From assembly GCF_000226215.1 (NCBI RefSeq), contig NZ_AGFF01000008.1, forward strand, positions 186,001 through 250,000: a stretch of 64,000 nucleotides of DNA, written 5' to 3'. Shown piece by piece: positions 27,689-37,477 of the stretch. The notes under the pieces are model-generated. The model did no database searches, had not been told where the DNA came from, and saw only the letters and a program-made list of their open reading frames with translations. Position numbers and translations under genes: made by a program. Numbering within the stretch: the stretch's first letter is position 1; each line of letters opens with the position of its first letter. Origin of the DNA: Dietzia alimentaria 72. GTDB taxonomy: Bacteria; Actinomycetota; Actinomycetes; Mycobacteriales; Mycobacteriaceae.

Positions 27689-27740
27689 TCAGTCGCGACC
27701 AGTAGGTGACGCGCGGGCCGAATGTGACTAGATTGGCACG

Positions 27741-27760
27741 CGTTAAGGTAGTAATTAAGT
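27741..27760 (+). promoter_or_regulatory. Probable wag31 promoter region
   Basis: An AT-rich stretch CGTTAAGGTAGTAATTAAGT about 60-75 nt before the wag31 ATG stands out from the GC-rich surroundings. TAAGGT (27744-27749) is a reasonable -10 box. Confidence 0.4.
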
Positions 27761-27817
27761 CGTGGGTCCGGTGCGAATTCGCCGGGCCGGCACCCGAGAC
27801 GACCACGAGGGGTATCC

Positions 27818-28765
27818 ATGCCGTTGACTCCAGCCGATGTGCACAACGTCGCTTTCTCCAAGCCGCCGATCGGCAAGCGGGGCTATAACGAGGACGAGGT
27901 CGACACGTTCCTTGACCTGGTCGAGACCGAGCTGTCCCAGCTCGTCTCGGACAATGAGGAGCTCCGCCACCGGGTGGACGAACTGAGCAAGGACCTCGAG
28001 AAGGCTCGCAAGGAGAAGGCCTCCAAGGCTGACGCTGCGAGCGCCTCGGTCGCCGGCGATCAGACTTCAGCCCCCGCTGCGGCGGCTGCGCCGGCCGCGG
28101 CAGCCGCGCCCACCACTCCGGCGCCCGCCGCTGCTGCAACGCCGTCGTTGGCCAAGAGCGAGGACAGTGGCGCCGCGAACTCCGATACCCACCTTCGCGC
28201 CGCCCGCGTGCTGGCCATGGCGCAGGAGATGGCCGACCGGCTCACGGGTGAGGCCAAGAAGGAGTCCGACGGGCTCATGACCAAGGCGCGCGGCGAGTCC
28301 GACCGTCTGGTCGGCGACGCCAAGTCGCAGTCCGACAAGATGGTCGGAGACGCCCGCAAGGAAGCCGATAAGATCCTCGGCGACGCCAAGGCCAAGTCGG
28401 ACGGCATCGTGAAGGACGCGCAGACCCGCTCCGAGCAGCAGGTCAAGGAGGCGCAGTCCAAGGCCGACGCGCTGCAGGCCGACGCCGAGCGCAAGCACAC
28501 CGAGATCATGGCCACCATCAACCAGCAGCGTGGTGTTCTCGAGGGCCGGATCGACCAGCTACGCACGTTCGAGAAGGACTACCGCAGCCGGCTCACCAGC
28601 TACCTGGAGAACCAGCTCAGCGAGCTCGGCAAGTCCGGCTCGGCGGCTCCCGCCTCGCCCACATCGTCCTCCGCGGCCACCGCGTCCTCCGCGTCCCCCT
28701 CGGACAGCAGCACTGGTTCGTCCGTCCAGGGCTCTAACAAGGACGGCGGCCACCGCGCCGAGTGA
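27818..28765 (+). CDS. wag31: Polar growth scaffold DivIVA/Wag31
   Basis: This 315-residue cytoplasmic coiled-coil protein marks cell poles and directs tip growth in Mycobacteriales. The N-terminal DivIVA domain contains [20 protein letters not shown] and [13 protein letters not shown], then a first coiled coil. An Ala/Pro-rich linker lies at about residues 84-108. A second coiled coil at residues 142-229 is built of eight near-perfect 11-residue repeats such as [11 protein letters not shown] and [12 protein letters not shown] Ser/Ala-rich tail ends the protein. It closes the dcw region and is probably transcribed from its own promoter in the 129-nt gap after yggT. Confidence 0.94.
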   Translation: MPLTPADVHNVAFSKPPIGKRGYNEDEVDTFLDLVETELSQLVSDNEELRHRVDELSKDLEKARKEKASKADAASASVAGDQTSAPAAAAAPAAAAAPTTPAPAAAATPSLAKSEDSGAANSDTHLRAARVLAMAQEMADRLTGEAKKESDGLMTKARGESDRLVGDAKSQSDKMVGDARKEADKILGDAKAKSDGIVKDAQTRSEQQVKEAQSKADALQADAERKHTEIMATINQQRGVLEGRIDQLRTFEKDYRSRLTSYLENQLSELGKSGSAAPASPTSSSAATASSASPSDSSTGSSVQGSNKDGGHRAE

Positions 28766-28818
28766 TCCTCGTAGAGCGACGCGTCGGTCCCCGCCCCTAC
28801 CCAGGTGCGGGGATCGAC

Positions 28819-28824
28819 GTATAT
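28819..28824 (+). promoter_or_regulatory. Candidate -10 box for the small membrane protein
   Basis: TATATT is a strong -10-like hexamer in the 126-nt gap after wag31, about 68 nt before the next start codon. It is preceded by a weak GC hairpin. Confidence 0.35.
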
Positions 28825-28891
28825 TCGATGACAAAGTAGGGGCCGCCGTGAGCCATGTGACCCCGCGACGCCACAGGGGCAGGAGGCACGA

Positions 28892-29104
28892 ATGCTCATC
28901 GCAGCACTCGGACTGACCGTTCTCGGTTTCGCCTTTCTGGTGGCCGCCGTTGCGACAGGGCAGATCGGCTGGGCCTGGGCCTGCATCCTGGTGGGTGCGG
29001 TGGGACTGCTACTGCTGGTCGTCGACCTTGTCCGAGGTCGCGGCGGGCGCGGCCGCGATGCCGGCAGAACGCCTGAAGAGGCGGAGACTCGGGCCGAGGG
29101 GTAA
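28892..29104 (+). CDS. Small two-helix membrane protein (Rv2144c position)
   Basis: This 70-residue protein has two hydrophobic helices, ALGLTVLGFAFLVAAVATG and GWAWACILVGAVGLLLLVVD. A short Arg/Gly-rich tail ending in acidic residues follows. A GGCAGGAGG ribosome binding site lies 5-13 nt upstream of the ATG. It sits just after wag31, where mycobacteria carry a small membrane protein gene (Rv2144c). I do not recognise a named family or a function. Confidence 0.72.
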   Translation: MLIAALGLTVLGFAFLVAAVATGQIGWAWACILVGAVGLLLLVVDLVRGRGGRGRDAGRTPEEAETRAEG

Positions 29105-29144
29105 TATCGACCTCATGTCCGGCCATGAGCCGGATGCGCACTGA

Positions 29145-29375
29145 ACCGGCCATCACCGGGGAGCGCTCGGAAGAACGGTCGGCCCCGCGTGGGACGGCTC
29201 AGTAGAACCGAACGGGGGAGCCCGTCACAGCCCGACCCACGAGTGGGCGTCGCATGTCGTCGCCAAACGGGGTGGTACCGCGGACGGAGCGCGCCAGACG
29301 CGATCCGGATCGTCCCCGAGCGCAGGCCAGACGGCCCCACGGACGCGACTCGTGAGGGCCCCGTACGCGAGGAGT
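29145..29375 (+). promoter_or_regulatory. ileS T-box riboswitch (translational type)
   Basis: The leader of ileS contains the diagnostic T-box GGGGTGGTACCGCGG at 29269-29283, whose TGGT pairs with the uncharged tRNA 3' end. The likely specifier codon is ATC (isoleucine) at 29152-29154, in the context GGCCATCACCGGGGAGCG typical of actinobacterial T-boxes. A ribosome binding site GCGAGGAG near 29366-29374 would be sequestered when Ile-tRNA is charged. No terminator is seen, which fits the translational mechanism shown for mycobacterial ileS leaders. Outer boundaries are approximate. Confidence 0.88.
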
Positions 29376-29384
29376 CCGCCCCAC

Positions 29385-32300
29385 ATGAGCACAGACCCGG
29401 CCAACCATGTGCCCGCCGCCACCGGCAGCGCGTACCCGATCCTCGACCTGACCGGAGGGACCACGGCGCAGACGCCGTCGTTCCCCGCACTCGAGGAGAC
29501 CGTCCTGAAACGGTGGGACGAGCGCGACACCTTCCGCGAATCCATCCGCAACCGTGCTGATGCCGAGGAGTACGTCTTCTACGACGGCCCCCCGTTCGCC
29601 AACGGCCTGCCCCACTACGGTCACCTGCTCACCGGATACGTCAAGGACGTGATCCCGCGCTACCGGACCATGCGCGGCTACAAGGTGGACCGCCGCTTCG
29701 GCTGGGATTGCCACGGCCTTCCCGCCGAGTTAGAGGCGGAGAAGCAGCTGGGGATCACCGAGAAGTCGCAGATCCTCGAGATGGGGCTGGCCGAGTTCAA
29801 CGAGGCCTGCAGGACCTCGGTCCTCCAGTACACCGACGACTGGGAGGAGTACGTCCACCGCCAGGCCCGCTGGGTGGACTTCGAGAACGACTACAAGACC
29901 CTGGACATCGACTTCACCGAATCCGTCCTGTGGGCCTTCAAACAGCTGTACGACAAGGGCCTGGTCTACAAGGGATTCCGCGTGCTGCCCTACTCCTGGT
30001 ACGAGCAGACGCCGCTGTCCAACCAGGAGACGCGACTCGACGACGCCTACAAGATGCGGCAGGATCCGGCCGTCACCGTGGCACTTCCGCTGGAGGCGTC
30101 GCAGGACAGCCCGTTCCACGGCGCCGAGGCCCTGGTCTGGACCACCACTCCGTGGACCTTGCCGTCGAACCTCGCGGCCGCCGTGCACCCCGACACCGAC
30201 TACGCGGTGGTGCGGGTGAACACCGGTGATCTGGCCGGACGGACGTTCGTGCTGGCCGAGGCCCGCCGTGACGTGTACTCCGCCGAGTTCGGCGAGGATG
30301 CCGAAGTCGTGGCCACCGTCAAGGGCTCCGAGCTCGTGGGCACCCCGTACATCCCGCCCTTCGACTTCTTCGCCGGCCACGCCAACGCGCACGTGGTGCT
30401 CTCCGCCGACTACGTGACGACCGAGTCCGGTACCGGTGTCGTTCACCTGGCGCCCGCCTTCGGCGAGGAGGACAAGGACGCCTGCGACGCCGCCGGCATC
30501 GAGCTGGTCATCCCTGTGGGTCCCGACGGCAAGTTCACTGCCGAGGTGCCGCCGTACGCGGGCCAGTTGGTCTTTGATGCGAACGCGCCCATCTCCCGGG
30601 ACCTCAGGGCCGCGGGCAAGCTGGTGCGGCACGAGACCATCGAGCACTCCTACCCGCACTCCTGGCGCTCCGGGCAGCCGCTCATCTACATGGCGCTGCC
30701 CGCGTGGTTCGTCAAGGTCACCGCATTCCGGGATCGCATGGTGGAGCTCAACCGTGAGCACATCACATGGATGCCGGAGCACGTGCGGGACGGCCAGTTC
30801 GGCAAGTGGCTCGAGGGTGCCCGCGACTGGAACATCAACCGCAACCGATACTGGGGTGCCCCGATCCCGGTGTGGGAATCCGACGACCCGGCCTACCCAC
30901 GCGTCGACGTGTACGGGTCGCTCGACGAGCTCGAGGCCGACTTCGGTGTCCGCCCCACAGACCTGCACCGCCCGTACATCGACGAGCTCACCCGACCCAA
31001 CCCGGACGACCCGACCGGCAGGTCCACCATGCGCCGCGTGGCGGACGTGTTCGACTGCTGGTTCGAATCCGGCTCGATGCCGTTCGCCCAGGTGCACTAC
31101 CCGTTCGAGAACAAGGAGTGGTTCGACTCCCACTTCCCGGGCGACTTCATCGTGGAGTACAACGGTCAGACCCGCGGCTGGTTCTACACCCTGCATGTAT
31201 TGGCCACGGCCCTGTTCGACCGCCCGGCGTTCACGCACGTCGCGGCCCACGGCATCGTCCTGGGCAGCGACGGGCTCAAGATGAGCAAGTCCAAGGGCAA
31301 CTATCCGGACGTCATGGAGGTGTTCTCCCGCGACGGCTCGGACGCCATGCGGTGGTTCCTCATGAGCTCCCCGATCCTGCGGGGCGGCAACTTGGTGGTG
31401 ACCGAGCAGGGCATCCGCGAGGGCGTTCGCCAGGCCATGCTTCCGCTGTGGAACTCGTACAGCTTCTTCCAGCTGTACGCCGCCGAGCGGGCCACCTGGC
31501 GCACCGATTCACCGCACGTGTTGGACCGCTACATCCTGTCCCGGCTGTCCTCGACCCGCGACGCCATGACCCAGGCGCTCGATGTGACCGATATCGCGGC
31601 GGCGTGCGACGAACTCCGCCTGTTCGCCGACGCCCTGACCAACTGGTACGTCCGCCGTTCGCGCTCGCGTTTCTGGGCCGGCGAGTCCTCGGGGCAGGAC
31701 TCCCGCGACGCCTTTGACACCCTCTACACGCTGCTCGAGACCACCATGCGGTTGGCGGCCCCGCTGCTGCCGCTGATGAGCGAGGTCGTGTGGACCGGGC
31801 TCACCGGTGAGGAGTCGGTGCATCTCACGGACTGGCCGGCGGCCGACGAGCTTCCCGGCGACGACGAGTTGGTGGAAACCATGGAGGCCGTGCGCGCGGT
31901 GTGTTCGACCGTGTCCTCGGTCCGCAAGGCAAAGCAGCTGCGCGTGCGCCTTCCGCTGAATTCGCTGACCGTCGCGATGCCGGACGCCGAGCGCCTGCGC
32001 CCGTTCGTCGGGCTCATCGCCGACGAGGTCAACGTGCGCGAGGTGCACCTGACCAGCGATGTGGCTGCCCACGGCCGGATGGAGTTGGCCGTCAACGCCC
32101 GCGCCGCCGGCCCTCGCCTGGGCAAGCAGGTGCAGGTCTGCATCAAGGCGTCCAAGTCCGGGGACTGGACCGACGAGGACGGCGTGGTCACCGCCGGTGG
32201 CATCCGCCTCGAGGACGGCGAGTTCGAGCACCGATTGGTCGCCGCGGATCCGGAGTCCACGGCAGCTTTGCCGGGTGGCGCCGGACTGGTGGTCCTGGAT

Positions 32301-32579
32301 CTGACGGTCACCGAGGAGCTGGAGGCCGAGGGCTGGGCCAAGGACCGGGTCCGCGAGATCCAGGAGGCCCGACGTGCGGCCGGCTTCGACATCTCCGACC
32401 GCATCCGCGTGCGTATGGAGGTGCCCGCAGCTCGACGTGAGTGGGCCGACCGCCACGCGCAGCTGATCGCCGGCGAGGTCCTGGCCACCGATTTCGCGGT
32501 GGTGGACGCGCTCGACCCAGCGGACGGGGATCCCGTGGACCTGGCTGAGGGCGTCCGGATGACGCTGGCTCGGAATTGA
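29385..32579 (+). CDS. ileS: Isoleucyl-tRNA synthetase
   Basis: This 1064-residue class I synthetase charges tRNA-Ile. The HIGH motif appears as HYGH (residues 77-80) in [14 protein letters not shown], and KMSKS is at 632-636. Editing-domain features include [14 protein letters not shown]. The C-terminal anticodon-binding part is long. The sequence is of the large, eukaryote-like IleS class that is often naturally resistant to mupirocin; M. tuberculosis IleS is of the same class. The ATG at 29385 has GCGAGGAG upstream. Translation is probably controlled by the T-box leader. dinB follows 15 nt after the stop. Confidence 0.96.
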   Translation: MSTDPANHVPAATGSAYPILDLTGGTTAQTPSFPALEETVLKRWDERDTFRESIRNRADAEEYVFYDGPPFANGLPHYGHLLTGYVKDVIPRYRTMRGYKVDRRFGWDCHGLPAELEAEKQLGITEKSQILEMGLAEFNEACRTSVLQYTDDWEEYVHRQARWVDFENDYKTLDIDFTESVLWAFKQLYDKGLVYKGFRVLPYSWYEQTPLSNQETRLDDAYKMRQDPAVTVALPLEASQDSPFHGAEALVWTTTPWTLPSNLAAAVHPDTDYAVVRVNTGDLAGRTFVLAEARRDVYSAEFGEDAEVVATVKGSELVGTPYIPPFDFFAGHANAHVVLSADYVTTESGTGVVHLAPAFGEEDKDACDAAGIELVIPVGPDGKFTAEVPPYAGQLVFDANAPISRDLRAAGKLVRHETIEHSYPHSWRSGQPLIYMALPAWFVKVTAFRDRMVELNREHITWMPEHVRDGQFGKWLEGARDWNINRNRYWGAPIPVWESDDPAYPRVDVYGSLDELEADFGVRPTDLHRPYIDELTRPNPDDPTGRSTMRRVADVFDCWFESGSMPFAQVHYPFENKEWFDSHFPGDFIVEYNGQTRGWFYTLHVLATALFDRPAFTHVAAHGIVLGSDGLKMSKSKGNYPDVMEVFSRDGSDAMRWFLMSSPILRGGNLVVTEQGIREGVRQAMLPLWNSYSFFQLYAAERATWRTDSPHVLDRYILSRLSSTRDAMTQALDVTDIAAACDELRLFADALTNWYVRRSRSRFWAGESSGQDSRDAFDTLYTLLETTMRLAAPLLPLMSEVVWTGLTGEESVHLTDWPAADELPGDDELVETMEAVRAVCSTVSSVRKAKQLRVRLPLNSLTVAMPDAERLRPFVGLIADEVNVREVHLTSDVAAHGRMELAVNARAAGPRLGKQVQVCIKASKSGDWTDEDGVVTAGGIRLEDGEFEHRLVAADPESTAALPGGAGLVVLDLTVTEELEAEGWAKDRVREIQEARRAAGFDISDRIRVRMEVPAARREWADRHAQLIAGEVLATDFAVVDALDPADGDPVDLAEGVRMTLARN

Positions 32580-32594
32580 CGGGGTAGGGCCGCC

Positions 32595-34034
32595 GTGACC
32601 GGCGGGCAGGATCGGTGGGTCCTGCACGTGGACATGGACGCCTTCTTCGCGTCCTGTGAGCAGCTGACCCGCCCGACCCTGCGGGGCCGGCCGGTGCTTG
32701 TGGGCGGGGTCGGCGGCCGTGGCGTGGTGGCGGGCTGTTCGTACGAGGCGCGTGCGTTCGGGGCTCGTTCGGCCATGCCGTCGCACCAGGCGCGCAGGCT
32801 GATCGGTCCGTCGGCGGTATTCCTGCCACCGCGGATGGCGGTGTACCGCGCGTTGAGCCGCCGGGTGTTCGAGGTGTTCGCCGAGAACGCCCCGGTGGTG
32901 GAGCAGGTGTCGGTAGACGAGGCGTTCCTCGAGCCCCCTGAGCTGCGCGGCGCCGATTCGGAGCGGACCCGCGCGTGGGCGCAGGCCCTGCGGGCGGCGA
33001 TCCGCGAGGCCACCGGGCTGCCGGCGTCGGTGGGGGCGGGCGCCGGCAAGCAATACGCCAAGATCGCCTCGGAGCTGGCCAAGCCGGATGGGGTCGCGGT
33101 GGTCTCGCGCCGTGATCACGCCCGGATCCTGGACCCGTTGCCGGTGCGCAGCCTGTGGGGGGTGGGTCCGGTGGCGGGGGAGCGGCTCGCCCAGTTCGGG
33201 ATCGCCACAATAGGCGACTTGGCGGCAATGGACCACGACGACGTGACTCACGCCCTCGGCAAGACCGTGGGCCCGGCGATCGCCCGGATCGCGCGCGGCT
33301 ACGACGACCGGCCCGTCCACGAGCGGGCCGAGGCCAAGCAGATCAGTGCGGAGAGCACTTTCGCTGCCGATCTCACTACCGCGGGTCAGGTCGCGGCGGC
33401 GGTCCGGCGGTCGGCAGAGGGGGCGCACCGCCGCCTGCTCGTCGACGGCCGCGCTGCGCGCACGGTGACGGTCAAGGTCCGGCGGTCCGATTTCACCTCC
33501 ATCACCCGCTCGTACACGTTGCCGGAGGGCACAACCTCTCTCGAGACGATCATCTCGGTGGCCCGCTCACTGGCGCCGGACCCGGTCGACTTCGGCGCGA
33601 TCCGCCTGCTCGGCGTGGGCGTGTCGGGTCTGACAGAGTTTTACCAGGACGCGTTGTTCGAGCAGGAGTTCGCACCCGGCCCACGGACATCCGATGACGA
33701 CGGCGAGGACCTGCCCGACATCGTGGGAGTAGGCACCACCGTCACCACGGAGGATTCCGGCTCAGCAGATCCCGACGACCGTGCCGCGGACGGGTCGGCT
33801 GTCGACGCGCCCCCGGCGATCGGCGCGTGGCGGACCGGTGAGCAGGAACGGTTCCGGACCGGGGCGGATGTGCGGCATCCGGATTTCGGTCACGGCTGGG
33901 TCCAGGGCTCGGGGCACGGCCGCGTCTCGGTGCGTTTCGAGACGGCGGCCACCGGGCCGGGCCGTATGCGCACCTTCGCCGACGACGACCCCGCCCTCGA
34001 ACCGGCCGATCCCCTCGACTCACTTGGCTGGTGA
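32595..34034 (+). CDS. dinB: DNA polymerase IV (Y family, DinB)
   Basis: This 479-residue translesion polymerase has catalytic segments [14 protein letters not shown] near the N-terminus (metal-binding aspartates) and SVDEAFLE near residue 111. The little-finger domain ends near residue 360. A linker of about 50 acidic residues follows, then a small C-terminal module [20 protein letters not shown], as in the mycobacterial DinX group (Rv1537, also next to ileS). The GTG start is 15 nt downstream of ileS and lacks a strong ribosome binding site, so it may depend on coupling. No LexA-like box is seen upstream. Confidence 0.92.
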   Translation: MTGGQDRWVLHVDMDAFFASCEQLTRPTLRGRPVLVGGVGGRGVVAGCSYEARAFGARSAMPSHQARRLIGPSAVFLPPRMAVYRALSRRVFEVFAENAPVVEQVSVDEAFLEPPELRGADSERTRAWAQALRAAIREATGLPASVGAGAGKQYAKIASELAKPDGVAVVSRRDHARILDPLPVRSLWGVGPVAGERLAQFGIATIGDLAAMDHDDVTHALGKTVGPAIARIARGYDDRPVHERAEAKQISAESTFAADLTTAGQVAAAVRRSAEGAHRRLLVDGRAARTVTVKVRRSDFTSITRSYTLPEGTTSLETIISVARSLAPDPVDFGAIRLLGVGVSGLTEFYQDALFEQEFAPGPRTSDDDGEDLPDIVGVGTTVTTEDSGSADPDDRAADGSAVDAPPAIGAWRTGEQERFRTGADVRHPDFGHGWVQGSGHGRVSVRFETAATGPGRMRTFADDDPALEPADPLDSLGW

Positions 34035-34068
34035 CCACCCGCCGCGCAAGCCCCGAGGTCACGGCTCA

Positions 34069-35112
34069 TCAGCTGTAGAGGTGGTACCGGCCCCACCGGC
34101 GTCGGACCTCTGCGGCCCCGGAGTCAGTGGCGCCGGAGTCAGAGGCTCCGGCCACGGAGAGTAGCGCGGCCAGGAGGACGCGAGCCTGTCCCGAGCGGAG
34201 GTAGCCGCTGCTCAGCACGCCGCGGGCTTCGAGTTCGGCCCCGCCTCCCTGGCCCCCGTAGGTCGCTGAGGCCTCCCCTCGGGGGACTCGCGTGCTGGCC
34301 ACCACCACTATCTCGGGGCGATCTTCGGCCAACTCAGCGACGGCCTCCGCGACGAGTGGAGGAAGGTTGCCGGAGCCCGTCCCCTCGAGGACCAGCCCGC
34401 GGGCCCCGGCATCGACGCAGGCGCGCAGCGCGGCGGCGTCGGAGCCCGGCGGGCACGCCACCACGTCCACGCGGGTGTCGGTGAAGCGGGCGCGACCGGC
34501 CAGCGTGGGCCGATCGAGCTCGGGTGGGAGATCCTCGACGGGATGCTCGGGCGAGTTCCGGGCAAACGCGACGGGGTCGGTGGTGTGCCATTTCCGGACG
34601 CCGCGGGCCTGGAGGATCGCACGTCCCAGGACCACCAGCACGCCGAGGTCGCGGGAGACGGGGTCGGCGGCGAGCAGCACCGCGTCGAGCAGGTTGGCGG
34701 GGCCGTCTGCTTGCGGATGATCGGCTGGGAGCTGTGCTCCGGTCAGTGCGACGGGCCGTGGGTCGGCGTGGTGGAGGTCGATCGCCATGGCGGTCTCCTC
34801 GAGGGAATCCGTCCCGTGGGTGATCACCACCCCGCAGACCCCGGGGTCGGCCAGGACATCGGTTACCGCCTCGACGAGACGGTCCCATTCTTTGGGCCCG
34901 AAGCTGTACGAGTCGCCGTCCAGGACGGCGCGCGCGCTCACCTGAACCTGCTCCGGCAGCACGGCCCGAAGACCGTCGAGCATTGCTTGCGTCGCGGGGT
35001 CGGAGTCACCGGCCACGACCGTCCCGTCGGGGCCCGTCGAGGCCGTGATCGTGCCTCCGGTGGTGCAGATCACTACGTGGGGGGTGTCTGTGCTGGTCTC
35101 GGCGCTGTTCAC
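34069..35112 (-). CDS. ansA: L-asparaginase
   Basis: This 347-residue amidohydrolase converts asparagine to aspartate and ammonia. The first catalytic threonine is T18 in CTTGGTITAS. The second motif is HGTDSLEETA with T101 and D102, and the conserved lysine is probably in RGVRKWHT. There is no signal peptide with the start chosen, so it is cytoplasmic. The GTG at 35112 is preferred since the frame upstream is antisense to the next gene; a GTG at 35121 is possible, and neither has a clear ribosome binding site. It is convergent with dinB, as in M. tuberculosis (Rv1538c). Confidence 0.9.
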   Translation of the reverse strand: MNSAETSTDTPHVVICTTGGTITASTGPDGTVVAGDSDPATQAMLDGLRAVLPEQVQVSARAVLDGDSYSFGPKEWDRLVEAVTDVLADPGVCGVVITHGTDSLEETAMAIDLHHADPRPVALTGAQLPADHPQADGPANLLDAVLLAADPVSRDLGVLVVLGRAILQARGVRKWHTTDPVAFARNSPEHPVEDLPPELDRPTLAGRARFTDTRVDVVACPPGSDAAALRACVDAGARGLVLEGTGSGNLPPLVAEAVAELAEDRPEIVVVASTRVPRGEASATYGGQGGGAELEARGVLSSGYLRSGQARVLLAALLSVAGASDSGATDSGAAEVRRRWGRYHLYS

Positions 35113-35274
35113 CCGGTCCACAGTGGTGGGCGGACGGCCCGTCGTCAACCATCCCGGCCGCTGTCGATGGAACAATGACGATTCCGTGTTCGTTGGGCCG
35201 GTGACGCGGTCAGCGAACCGCACCGGGCCCGCACGCTCTTGCTCGGAATCGCACATACGACGAAAGGACCACGC

Positions 35275-35766
35275 GTGAGTCTTCGACGGACCATCGCCGC
35301 AGTCTCCCTGTCCGCCTTCGCGCTGGGTGGCCTGGCCGCCTGCGGGGGCGAGGACAACACCCGGGAGACGGCACCGGCCCCCACCACGTCCGCGCAGGAA
35401 GTCGCCGCCGTGCCCACCGCCGAGGAGCTGACCCAGCTGCTCGACCGCGCGTCCGACCCCGCAGTGCCCGTGGAGGAGAAGGTCGACCTGGTCGAGGGCG
35501 GCGCCGAGGCCCCGGAGATCTTTGACCAGATCGCCGCGCTCAAGTCCGAGCAGGGCGCGAGCGTGACCATCACCGGTGTGGCCGAGGGCGATATCCCCGG
35601 CACGTTGATCGCCAACGCCGTGATCGCGCAGCCCGGCCAAGAGGACATCAACGTCCAGGCCCAGTTCATCAACCAGGGCGGCCAGTGGCAGCTGCAGAAG
35701 GCGTTCGCCTGCGCGCTGATCACCAACGCCGGCCTCGAGCCGCCGGCGACCTGCGCAGCGGCCTGA
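35275..35766 (+). CDS. Mtb12-like secreted lipoprotein
   Basis: This 163-residue protein has a lipoprotein signal ending in LGGLAAC. A short acidic, Thr/Pro-rich spacer follows. The domain starting PTAEELTQLLDRASDPAVPV and continuing EEKVDLVEGG resembles the low-molecular-weight antigen Mtb12 family of mycobacteria. Two cysteines near the C-terminus (residues about 146 and 160) could form a disulfide. The GTG at 35275 has GAAAGGA upstream. It is divergent from ansA and stands alone. The family's molecular role is unknown. Confidence 0.75.
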   Translation: MSLRRTIAAVSLSAFALGGLAACGGEDNTRETAPAPTTSAQEVAAVPTAEELTQLLDRASDPAVPVEEKVDLVEGGAEAPEIFDQIAALKSEQGASVTITGVAEGDIPGTLIANAVIAQPGQEDINVQAQFINQGGQWQLQKAFACALITNAGLEPPATCAAA

Positions 35767-35817
35767 CAGGCCTCTCGCGATCTGACCAGCCCACCGCGGC
35801 CGACTGATGCCAACTGA

Positions 35818-36816
35818 TCAGTCGACGCTGCGGAACTGCAAAACCGAGTCCTCGTCGTAGGACGTCTTCCGACCCGACTCGGGGTCGGTGTAGACGGCCC
35901 GCGTCGAGGACTCGGTTTTTCCGTCCACGGGCAGTGCTGCGCGCAGGTCGATGGTGAGTTCGCCGGAGCCGCTGACGGCGTAGGTCTCTACGTCCAGCGT
36001 CACGCCGGGACCGCCGTCGGGTGCGGGGGCGGTGAGGGTGTCGGCGGTGTCGGGGGCGTCGTACTCCACCCGGACGGTGGCCACGTCGCCGTCGAGGGCT
36101 GTGAGTTCGTAGGTGACCACGCGGGTCGGTGCCACTGCGTCGTCGACCTGCCGGGTGACGGTCCAGCGGGCGCCCACGCCGATCGCCTCGGTGGGCCAGG
36201 CGACGGTGGCCTCCGAGACGGCGTTGGCGGTGATCTCCACCCCGGCCCGGGCGGCGTCGGTGGCGCCGGTGGGTGCTTCGAGCGAGAGTTCGCGCACGAT
36301 GCCGTTCGAGCTGCGGTTCCAGGTGACGGTGAAGCCGGGCGCGGTGGCGAACTGGGCGTTGCGCAGTTCGTCCACGGAGGTGAACTCCTCGGCCACGACC
36401 GTGGCGCGCTGCGCCCCGTCGACGTCGGGTTCGGACTCCCCCTTGAGGGTGAGGGTCTGCGCGGGAGTGGTGTCGGTCCGCGGCTCCGTTCCCGGCACGG
36501 AGGTGCTGGAGTTCCCCGAGCGGGTGACGTCGACCACCGCAGGTTCGCGAGAGGGTGCGTATTCGAGGACGCGGCGCTCGCCTCCACCGGCATCGATCAG
36601 GGAAACGTCGGGTGCCGGCCCCGGGTCGACCTTTACTGCGGGTTCGAGGCCCTGGGTGTCCGCGGAGCTGCTGGGCGCCCGGTCGGCGGCCTCATCGGAT
36701 TCAGCGCACGCCGCCGCGCCCACCAGGAGAGCGGCGGCCAGCGCGGCGGCCACCAGACGGCGGCCGCGGTGAACGGGTCGGAAGAGGCCGGGGGCAGGGA
36801 GCGATCGCGGGTCCAC
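35818..36816 (-). CDS. Putative lipoprotein of unknown function (DUF6263-like)
   Basis: This protein of about 332 residues has a signal peptide RRLVAAALAAALLVGAAAC, where the last residue is a lipobox-type cysteine. A Ser/Asp-rich spacer and a beta-rich domain of about 250 residues follow, containing VGARWTVTRQVDDAV and YELTALDGDVATV. The pattern recalls the DUF6263 group of secreted proteins, a low-certainty link. The start is chosen as the GTG at 36816 because TAGGCT (minus strand, 36829-36824) lies 7 nt upstream; longer frames would run into lspA. It is convergent with the Mtb12-like gene and divergent from lspA. Confidence 0.6.
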   Translation of the reverse strand: MDPRSLPAPGLFRPVHRGRRLVAAALAAALLVGAAACAESDEAADRAPSSSADTQGLEPAVKVDPGPAPDVSLIDAGGGERRVLEYAPSREPAVVDVTRSGNSSTSVPGTEPRTDTTPAQTLTLKGESEPDVDGAQRATVVAEEFTSVDELRNAQFATAPGFTVTWNRSSNGIVRELSLEAPTGATDAARAGVEITANAVSEATVAWPTEAIGVGARWTVTRQVDDAVAPTRVVTYELTALDGDVATVRVEYDAPDTADTLTAPAPDGGPGVTLDVETYAVSGSGELTIDLRAALPVDGKTESSTRAVYTDPESGRKTSYDEDSVLQFRSVD

Positions 36817-36823
36817 GGGCACG

Positions 36824-36829
36824 AGCCTA
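36824..36829 (-). promoter_or_regulatory. -10 box of leaderless lipoprotein gene
   Basis: On the minus strand this is TAGGCT, 7 nt before the GTG at 36816. It decides between two nearby GTG codons (36822 and 36816). Confidence 0.4.
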
Positions 36830-36873
36830 GAGGGTCGCCACCCCGGGGCCACGGCGTCCGCGAGCTCATCAGC

Positions 36874-36879
36874 GATACT
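36874..36879 (+). promoter_or_regulatory. -10 box upstream of lspA
   Basis: GATACT lies 7 nt before the lspA ATG. The same arrangement GCGATACTGGAGCC is found before yigZ at 47121-47134, so both may be leaderless. Confidence 0.35.
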
Positions 36880-36886
36880 GGAGCCC

Positions 36887-37477
36887 ATGACTGAGACCAA
36901 CGAGCCGCGGTCCGATGCGCCGACGCAGACGCCCGGGTACTTCCGGGCCGGGCCGGTACTCATGCTGGGTCTGGGTGCGGGGATCGTGATCCTCGATCAG
37001 ATCACCAAGGTCCTGGCGGTGGCGAAGCTCGAGAATGCAGCGCCGATCCGCCTCGTGGGGGACACGGTTCGTCTGGTGTTATTGCGCAACCCGGGCGCTG
37101 CGTTCTCTATGGCGACAGAGCTGACCGTGGTGCTGAGTGTCGTGGCGACCGTCGTGGTCCTGGGACTGCTCTGGTTCTCGCGTCGGGTGCATTCAACGTG
37201 GTGGGCCTGCGGACTCGGCTTGATCCTGGGCGGCGCCGCCGGCAATCTGATTGACCGCTACTTCCGGTCGCCGGGGATCCTGGAGGGCCACGTGGTGGAC
37301 TTCATGTCGATCGGCTGGTGGCCGGTATTCAACGTGGCGGACTCGTCTCTGGTCGCCGGGGTGATCGTGGTGGCCGTGGCGGTGCTGCGGAGCATCGACT
37401 ATGACGGTGCACCGGTCGCGCTCGCGAACTCCACGGGCCCTGTGGACGCCGACGAGGAGGATCCCACCGATGGGTGA
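36887..37477 (+). CDS. lspA: Lipoprotein signal peptidase LspA
   Basis: This 196-residue membrane aspartyl protease (signal peptidase II) cleaves prolipoproteins after lipidation. Four hydrophobic helices are visible. The conserved motifs are [11 protein letters not shown] near residue 30, RNPGAAFSM near 65, and the two catalytic aspartates D123 (NLIDRYF) and D152 (FNVADSS). The N- and C-terminal tails are polar extensions typical of actinobacteria. rluD begins 8 nt before its stop, so the two genes are coupled. Two lipoprotein genes lie just upstream. Confidence 0.95.
   Translation: MTETNEPRSDAPTQTPGYFRAGPVLMLGLGAGIVILDQITKVLAVAKLENAAPIRLVGDTVRLVLLRNPGAAFSMATELTVVLSVVATVVVLGLLWFSRRVHSTWWACGLGLILGGAAGNLIDRYFRSPGILEGHVVDFMSIGWWPVFNVADSSLVAGVIVVAVAVLRSIDYDGAPVALANSTGPVDADEEDPTDG

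Noticed and set aside
28241-28504. DNA tandem repeat or CRISPR-like array in wag31
   Set aside because: The periodicity is 33 nt but is explained by 11-residue coiled-coil repeats in a coding frame; there are no spacers and no cas genes.
29730-31250. 506-codon minus-strand frame inside ileS
   Set aside because: It mirrors the ileS codons, has no domain or ribosome binding site, and lies entirely within a well-supported gene.
31509-33428. 639-codon minus-strand frame across ileS and dinB
   Set aside because: It spans two real plus-strand genes and shows only composition-driven repeats.
35113-35640. N-terminal extension of the asparaginase frame to 523 codons
   Set aside because: The added part is antisense to the Mtb12-like lipoprotein gene and precedes the conserved CTTGGTI start region.
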